Source: JBGSST01 sp041736915 (GTDB lineage: Bacteria > Bdellovibrionota > FAC87 > UBA2466). Taken from it: a stretch of 9,877 bases of DNA. Numbering within the stretch: the stretch's first letter is position 1; every line of letters starts with the position of its first letter. The DNA is taken from contig JBGSST010000042.1 in assembly GCA_041736915.1 (NCBI GenBank), positions 1 to 9,877 on the forward strand, read 5' to 3'. The translations under genes were made by a program, and so were the position numbers. The notes beneath the pieces are model-generated. The model had not been told where the DNA came from, searched no databases, and saw only the letters and a list, made by a program, of their open reading frames with translations. Of the stretch, positions 6,486-9,877 are shown one piece after another.

Positions 6486-7487
6486 TTAGTTGGGCAGCCC
6501 GTCGTCCGGCGTCTCGGTGACTATGGCAATGATCTCCGGCTCGCCCGACGGCGTTTCCTCGGCAGGGGCCTCGGAGGTTGCGGCTTCCACGGAGGCCGTC
6601 TCTTCCACCACCGGCTTGCGCCGGCGTGTGATCGTAGTCTGGAAGCAGGCCAGCGCGGCCTTGTTCTCCTCGCCCACCTCGCGGTGAGTGGGAGACGCGT
6701 AGATCTCGCCGTCGGTGTCGCCAGCACTTTGCAGCATGCCTTCGATCTCTTCGAGCCCTTCCGTGGGATCGAGCTCGTCTTCCGGAGCCGTGGTGGTAGC
6801 GATGAAGGTGTCGAGCCCCTTTTCCATCGCTTTGATGGGGTCTTCGGTATCGCCCGCCAGCTGATCGAGTTCGGCCAAGGGCGGAAGATCGTTCAGTGAG
6901 GGGAGGCCGACCGTTTCCAGAAATTTGTCGGTGGTGCCGTACACGACGGGGCGGCCGGGAATCTCGGCCTTACCCACCATACGCACCATTCCGCGCTCGA
7001 TCAGTACGCGCATCAGATGTGAGCTGTCGATGCCGCGAATGGCATCGACTTCGGCGCGGGTAATTGGCTGGCGGTACGCAATGATCGAAAGCGTTTCCAA
7101 AGCCGAACGGCCAAGGCGGAAAGGTTTGGTCGCCAAAAATTTTCGGACCACCGGCGCATTCGCCGCTTTAGTGGTGAACTGATAGCCGCCGTGCGTTTCG
7201 CGGAGTTCGAATCCGAAATGGGCTTCGAGCAGGCGCTGTTTGATGCCGCTGAGCGCTACACTGATCTCTTCCTTCGTGGGGCCGTTGCCTTCGTTGTCGC
7301 TCAGAACATCGCGAAAGCGATCGAGACCAACGGGACGATCCGCGGCGAACAGAATCGACTCCACCGTCGACATCAGTGTGCCTTCGTTCCACTCGATGGG
7401 AATAGCGGGCTGCGCCGGCTCGGCCGGGATCACTTCCGCGGGGCCGGGTTCCGTGGATAGGCTTTCCAGAATTTCGTCAGATACCAT
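6486..7487 (-). CDS. scpB: Segregation and condensation protein B, with long N- and C-terminal extensions
   Basis: ScpB dimers bind ScpA and, with SMC, form the condensin that compacts and segregates the chromosome. The product is 333 residues, against roughly 180-200 for typical ScpB. The conserved core of two winged-helix domains covers about residues 36-205: GTLMSTVESILFAADRPV near 36-53, and LETLSIIAYRQPITRAEVDAIRG near 130-152, followed by VLIERGMV and GRPVVYGTTDKFLETVGL. Before it lie about 35 Pro/Glu/Ala-rich residues. After it lie about 125 low-complexity acidic residues rich in Glu, Thr, Ala and Pro, with one basic patch (TTITRRRKPV). The ATG has GGAGAG upstream and follows scpA by 21 bases, as in the usual scpA-scpB pairing. 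A single TAA separates it from the in-frame PAP2 gene. Confidence 0.95.
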   Translation of the reverse strand: MVSDEILESLSTEPGPAEVIPAEPAQPAIPIEWNEGTLMSTVESILFAADRPVGLDRFRDVLSDNEGNGPTKEEISVALSGIKQRLLEAHFGFELRETHGGYQFTTKAANAPVVRKFLATKPFRLGRSALETLSIIAYRQPITRAEVDAIRGIDSSHLMRVLIERGMVRMVGKAEIPGRPVVYGTTDKFLETVGLPSLNDLPPLAELDQLAGDTEDPIKAMEKGLDTFIATTTAPEDELDPTEGLEEIEGMLQSAGDTDGEIYASPTHREVGEENKAALACFQTTITRRRKPVVEETASVEAATSEAPAEETPSGEPEIIAIVTETPDDGLPN

Positions 7488-7508
7488 AAGCTCTCTCTCC
7501 TACCGCCG

Positions 7509-8366
7509 TTAGAATGAATCCAACATGGTCACGTTCAGATCGCGCAGCGGCCTGACGGAACGGATGAAAATCGGACCAAAAATTTCGCCCTGTACGATCT
7601 CGATGTACTTCATACGCGCTAGCTCCAACATCGCGAAAAACGCGATGACGATCTCCTTGGGCTGTACTGGCCCCTCGCTGGGCAGTAGCTGGCGGAACTC
7701 GATCATCGGGGTGTTCTCGAGCAGCTCGCCCATCTGTACCACTTTCTCTTTGATCGAGATGGGATCGGTCGAAATCTCGAGTGGCTTGCGCTGCGTACGG
7801 CTGAGCGAGGCCTTGAGCCCCAGCAAAAGCTGAAACGGATCGATGCTGTCGAGCGGCGCCGTGAGCAAACACTCGGGCGGCAAAATGTCGGCGGTGGAGC
7901 CCGGCCCTTTGGGGTAGTACTCGCGACCAAGCCACTCTCGGGCATCCAGCTGCTCAGCGGCCTTTTTAAACTGCTCGTACTCCAGCAATTTCTGCACGAG
8001 GGGGAGACGCGGATCTTCCGCCTCCTCTTCTTTTTCCACCGGCAGTAGCATGAGCGACTTGATGTAGGTGAGCGTGGCCGCCATCACCATGAACTCGCCC
8101 GCGAGGTTCACGTCGGGCTGTTCCATCACTTCTAAAAATTTAAGGTAGTTCTCGCAGATGCGCGCGACGGGAATGTCGTAAATGTTGATCTGCTCGCGGC
8201 GAATCAGATGCAGGAGAAGATCGAGCGGCCCTTCGAAGTTGGGAAGCAGGATCTTGTAATCCTCTTCGAACCCACCGGTGCGTTCGTTACCTCCGGTTGG
8301 AGCATTGACGAACGCCTGCTCGAGATCGGCGATGCCGGTGCCGCTGTGCATTTGTTGAATGGCCAT
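7509..8366 (-). CDS. scpA: Segregation and condensation protein A (kleisin)
   Basis: ScpA is the kleisin subunit that bridges the SMC heads and binds the ScpB dimer. The product is 285 residues, slightly longer than usual because about 35 extra residues precede the core. The SMC-neck-binding N-terminal domain is plain: FEGPLDLLLHLIRREQINIYDIPVARICENYLKFL (44-78), then FMVMAATLTYIKSLMLLPV (92-110) and an acidic linker. The C-terminal winged helix (PKEIVIAFFAMLELARMKYIEIVQ, followed by a short tail) is also present. No Shine-Dalgarno site precedes the ATG at 8366. Instead a strong promoter ends seven bases upstream, so a leaderless transcript is predicted in addition to read-through from trpS, which ends 47 bases upstream. 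An internal ATG at codon 6 also lacks a ribosome site. Confidence 0.96.
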   Translation of the reverse strand: MAIQQMHSGTGIADLEQAFVNAPTGGNERTGGFEEDYKILLPNFEGPLDLLLHLIRREQINIYDIPVARICENYLKFLEVMEQPDVNLAGEFMVMAATLTYIKSLMLLPVEKEEEAEDPRLPLVQKLLEYEQFKKAAEQLDAREWLGREYYPKGPGSTADILPPECLLTAPLDSIDPFQLLLGLKASLSRTQRKPLEISTDPISIKEKVVQMGELLENTPMIEFRQLLPSEGPVQPKEIVIAFFAMLELARMKYIEIVQGEIFGPIFIRSVRPLRDLNVTMLDSF

Positions 8367-8373
8367 TCAGGGA

Positions 8374-8402
8374 TTTATACCACTGCCGGAAGCAGCTGCC
8401 AA
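8374..8402 (-). promoter_or_regulatory. Strong predicted sigma70-type promoter of scpA, giving a leaderless mRNA
   Basis: On the minus strand: TTGGCA (8397-8402, five of six consensus), a spacer of exactly 17 bases, then TATAAA (8374-8379, five of six). Seven bases separate the -10 box from the ATG of scpA. A standard start of transcription would be the A at 8367 or 8366, that is, at or one base before the start codon. A GCAGCTGC palindrome at 8392-8399 overlaps the -35 end. Confidence 0.65.
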
Positions 8403-8413
8403 AACGACTCTGC

Positions 8414-9427
8414 TTAGACGCGAAAACGGGGTAAAAGCCCTAACTTGTCATACACTTTGTCCATGGTGGCTTTTGCCCGGACGTAAGCTTTTCCGGCCCC
8501 TTCCTTAAGGTGGTAGTCGAGAGCCGACTTATCGCGCATCAGCTCCTCCACCTTGGTCCGGATTGGACGCAGCGTTTCAATCACGATGTCCGCCGTTTCG
8601 AGCTTCAGGTAGCCGTACTGCCGGCCGACGTAGCTTTGATGCACGGTCTCGGGAGTGACCCCTTTGAGCGCCGCCTGAATCTGGAAAAGGTTCGTCACGC
8701 CGGGGGCCACGTCTTTGTCCGCAATCGCGGGTAACGAATCGGTGACGGCCCGTTTGAACTTCTTTTTGATCTCGTCGTCGGAGTCGGAAAGAAAAATCGT
8801 GGCCTGTCCGTTTTCGTCGGACTTCGACATCTTCGCGGTGGGCTCGAGCAAGCTCATGATTCTCGCGCCCGACGGCGGAATAAAAACTTCCGGCATCGTG
8901 AACAGGTCAGCACCGAGATACTTATTCACCCGCTCGGCGAGATCGCGCGTGAGCTCAAGATGCTGCTTCTGATCTTGCCCCACGGGCACCAGATTCGACT
9001 GGTAGAGCAAAATATCGGCGGCCATCAAGGCGGGATAGGTAAACAAGCCGGCCCCCACCGAATCTTGCGTCCCTTGCTTGGCCCCTTTGTCTTTGAACTG
9101 GGTCATCCGGCCGAGCTCACCCATGCCGGTAAAACACGTCAGCACCCACGCCAGCTCCGCATGCTGCGGCACGTGCGATTGGGCGAAGAAGGTACATTGC
9201 GCGGGGTCCAGCCCGGCCGCGAGGTAGGTCGCAATCGTGCGGTAGGTGTTATCGCGCAGCTCCTTCGGATCTTGCCGAAGGGTCAATGCGTGAAGGTCGA
9301 CCGCGAAGAAAACGCAATCGTACTGCGATTGAAGATTTACCCAGTTGCGAATGGCACCCAGGTAGTTACCGAGGTGCAGCCGATTCGTCGGCTGCACCGC
9401 GGAGAGCATTACTTTTTTAGAAGCCAA
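8414..9427 (-). CDS. trpS: Tryptophanyl-tRNA synthetase
   Basis: This is a class I aminoacyl-tRNA synthetase that charges tRNA-Trp in the cytoplasm. The 337-residue length fits bacterial TrpS. The HIGH-type motif is RLHLGNYLG (16-24) within VQPTNRLHLGNYLGA, where many TrpS have GIQPSG. YPALMAADILLY (131-142), VGQDQKQHLELTRDLA (149-164) and the KMSKS loop (199-203) follow, all intact. The C-terminal helical anticodon-binding part, ending in AKATMDKVYDKLGL, is complete. The start is TTG at 9427, with CAGGA about six bases upstream. The next in-frame ATG (codon 7) has no ribosome site and would trim the N-terminus close to the active-site strand. The gene follows htpX by 20 bases, suggesting one operon. 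Confidence 0.97.
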   Translation of the reverse strand: MASKKVMLSAVQPTNRLHLGNYLGAIRNWVNLQSQYDCVFFAVDLHALTLRQDPKELRDNTYRTIATYLAAGLDPAQCTFFAQSHVPQHAELAWVLTCFTGMGELGRMTQFKDKGAKQGTQDSVGAGLFTYPALMAADILLYQSNLVPVGQDQKQHLELTRDLAERVNKYLGADLFTMPEVFIPPSGARIMSLLEPTAKMSKSDENGQATIFLSDSDDEIKKKFKRAVTDSLPAIADKDVAPGVTNLFQIQAALKGVTPETVHQSYVGRQYGYLKLETADIVIETLRPIRTKVEELMRDKSALDYHLKEGAGKAYVRAKATMDKVYDKLGLLPRFRV

Positions 9428-9433
9428 TTTGAA

Positions 9434-9438
9434 TCCTG
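9434..9438 (-). promoter_or_regulatory. Ribosome binding site deciding the TTG start of trpS
   Basis: CAGGA on the minus strand lies six bases before TTG. The competing ATG six codons later is preceded by an A-rich stretch without a Shine-Dalgarno match. Confidence 0.6.
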
Positions 9439-9447
9439 ACGTTGCGC

Positions 9448-9877
9448 TTAGCGTGCGTTGCTTTGAGATTTCAACGCATTGATGCGATCGTCAAGATCCG
9501 GATGGCTCGAGAACAAGGCCACGAAGCCGCCCTTGCGGCCGCCGTTGATTTTGAACGACGCCAGGGCCGGGGCCCGGTCGTCGACCGGCATGTTGACCGT
9601 GCTCTTCAGGCTTTGCAGCGCGTGCACCATCTTTTCGCGACCGGCGTAACGGGCTCCGCCCGAGTCCGCACGGAACTCGCGGCGACGCGAGTACCAGGCC
9701 ACGACGATGGCGCCGAGCAAGCTAAACGCAATATCAAACACCATGACCAGCACGAAGTGGATCATCGGGCTCGGGCCACGATCTTCACCGTCGCGGTTGC
9801 CGGCCAAAGCTTGCGACACACCCCAAGCCAGTACGCGGGCCAGGAACATGGAGAAGGTGTTCACCACGCCCTGAACC
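9448..9877 (-). CDS. htpX: HtpX membrane metalloprotease (M48), partial, N-terminus off the right edge
   Basis: The C-terminal 142 residues are visible, about half of a typical protein of roughly 290. HtpX is an inner-membrane zinc protease that degrades misfolded membrane proteins alongside FtsH. Visible family features are VQGVVNTFSMFLARVLAWG at the cut end, a GNRDGEDRGPSP loop, a membrane segment (MIHFVLVMVFDIAFSLLGAIVVAWYSRRR) and REFRADSGGARYAGREKMVHALQSLK, whose first Glu is the expected third zinc ligand. The C-terminal FSSHPDLDDRINAL, with the HPxLxxRI pattern, follows. The HEXXH motif would lie outside the window. The frame is open to the edge, and the GTG at 9867 is an internal valine, not a start. 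The TAA stop is 20 bases before trpS. Confidence 0.94.
   Translation of the reverse strand, partial: VQGVVNTFSMFLARVLAWGVSQALAGNRDGEDRGPSPMIHFVLVMVFDIAFSLLGAIVVAWYSRRREFRADSGGARYAGREKMVHALQSLKSTVNMPVDDRAPALASFKINGGRKGGFVALFSSHPDLDDRINALKSQSNAR

Noticed and set aside
8385..8400. Small inverted repeats (CTGC-N5-GCAG and GCAGCTGC) between trpS and scpA as a terminator
   Set aside because: The stems are only four pairs, no T run follows on the minus strand, and the sequence overlaps the scpA promoter.
9865..9867. GTG at 9867 as the start of a short 139-residue HtpX
   Set aside because: The frame continues upstream with conserved HtpX residues (VQG before VVNTF), so this codon is an internal valine.

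Overview
The window is almost fully coding: ten protein genes, no RNA gene, mobile element or CRISPR array seen, and no gap longer than about 85 bases. It looks like a chromosomal segment of a moderately GC-rich Gram-negative bacterium. HtpX, an O-antigen-ligase-type membrane protein and a lipid-linked-sugar transferase point to a cell with an envelope glycan. The htpX-trpS-scpA-scpB gene order reminds me of Bdellovibrio-like or other former deltaproteobacterial genomes, but this is a low-confidence impression that cannot be proved from the sequence alone.

Layout. (1) 1-1735, minus strand: a YebC/PmpR-family protein followed by a SulP-type anion transporter that runs off the left edge; a promoter lies just upstream of yebC. 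(2) 1801-3216, minus strand: an ATP-grasp ligase resembling L-amino-acid ligases, whose apparent N-terminus looks like a signal peptide. (3) 3217-3301: a divergent control region with a near-consensus promoter for the ATP-grasp gene, overlapped by a perfect inverted repeat. (4) 3302-5955, plus strand: an O-antigen ligase/polymerase-like protein and a family-39-like glycosyltransferase, overlapping by ATGA. (5) 5886-9877, minus strand: an apparent operon read right to left as htpX (cut by the right edge), trpS, scpA, scpB and a PAP2 lipid phosphatase; the phosphatase gene overlaps the glycosyltransferase gene tail to tail.

How they fit together. The right half mixes housekeeping functions: membrane-protein quality control (HtpX), tRNA charging (TrpS) and chromosome condensation (ScpA and ScpB, partners of SMC). 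The middle looks like an envelope-glycan pair (GT-C glycosyltransferase plus ligase/polymerase). It is flanked by a PAP2 phosphatase, which could recycle or trim lipid carriers, and by an ATP-grasp ligase transcribed divergently from the pair. A link between the ATP-grasp enzyme and the glycan is inference only.

The most notable signals are regulatory. Two minus-strand genes, scpA and the ATP-grasp gene, have near-consensus sigma70-type promoters at 17-bp spacing. In both, the -10 box ends only 7-8 bases before the start codon, which predicts leaderless or nearly leaderless mRNAs. I found no convincing wholly new multi-gene system.
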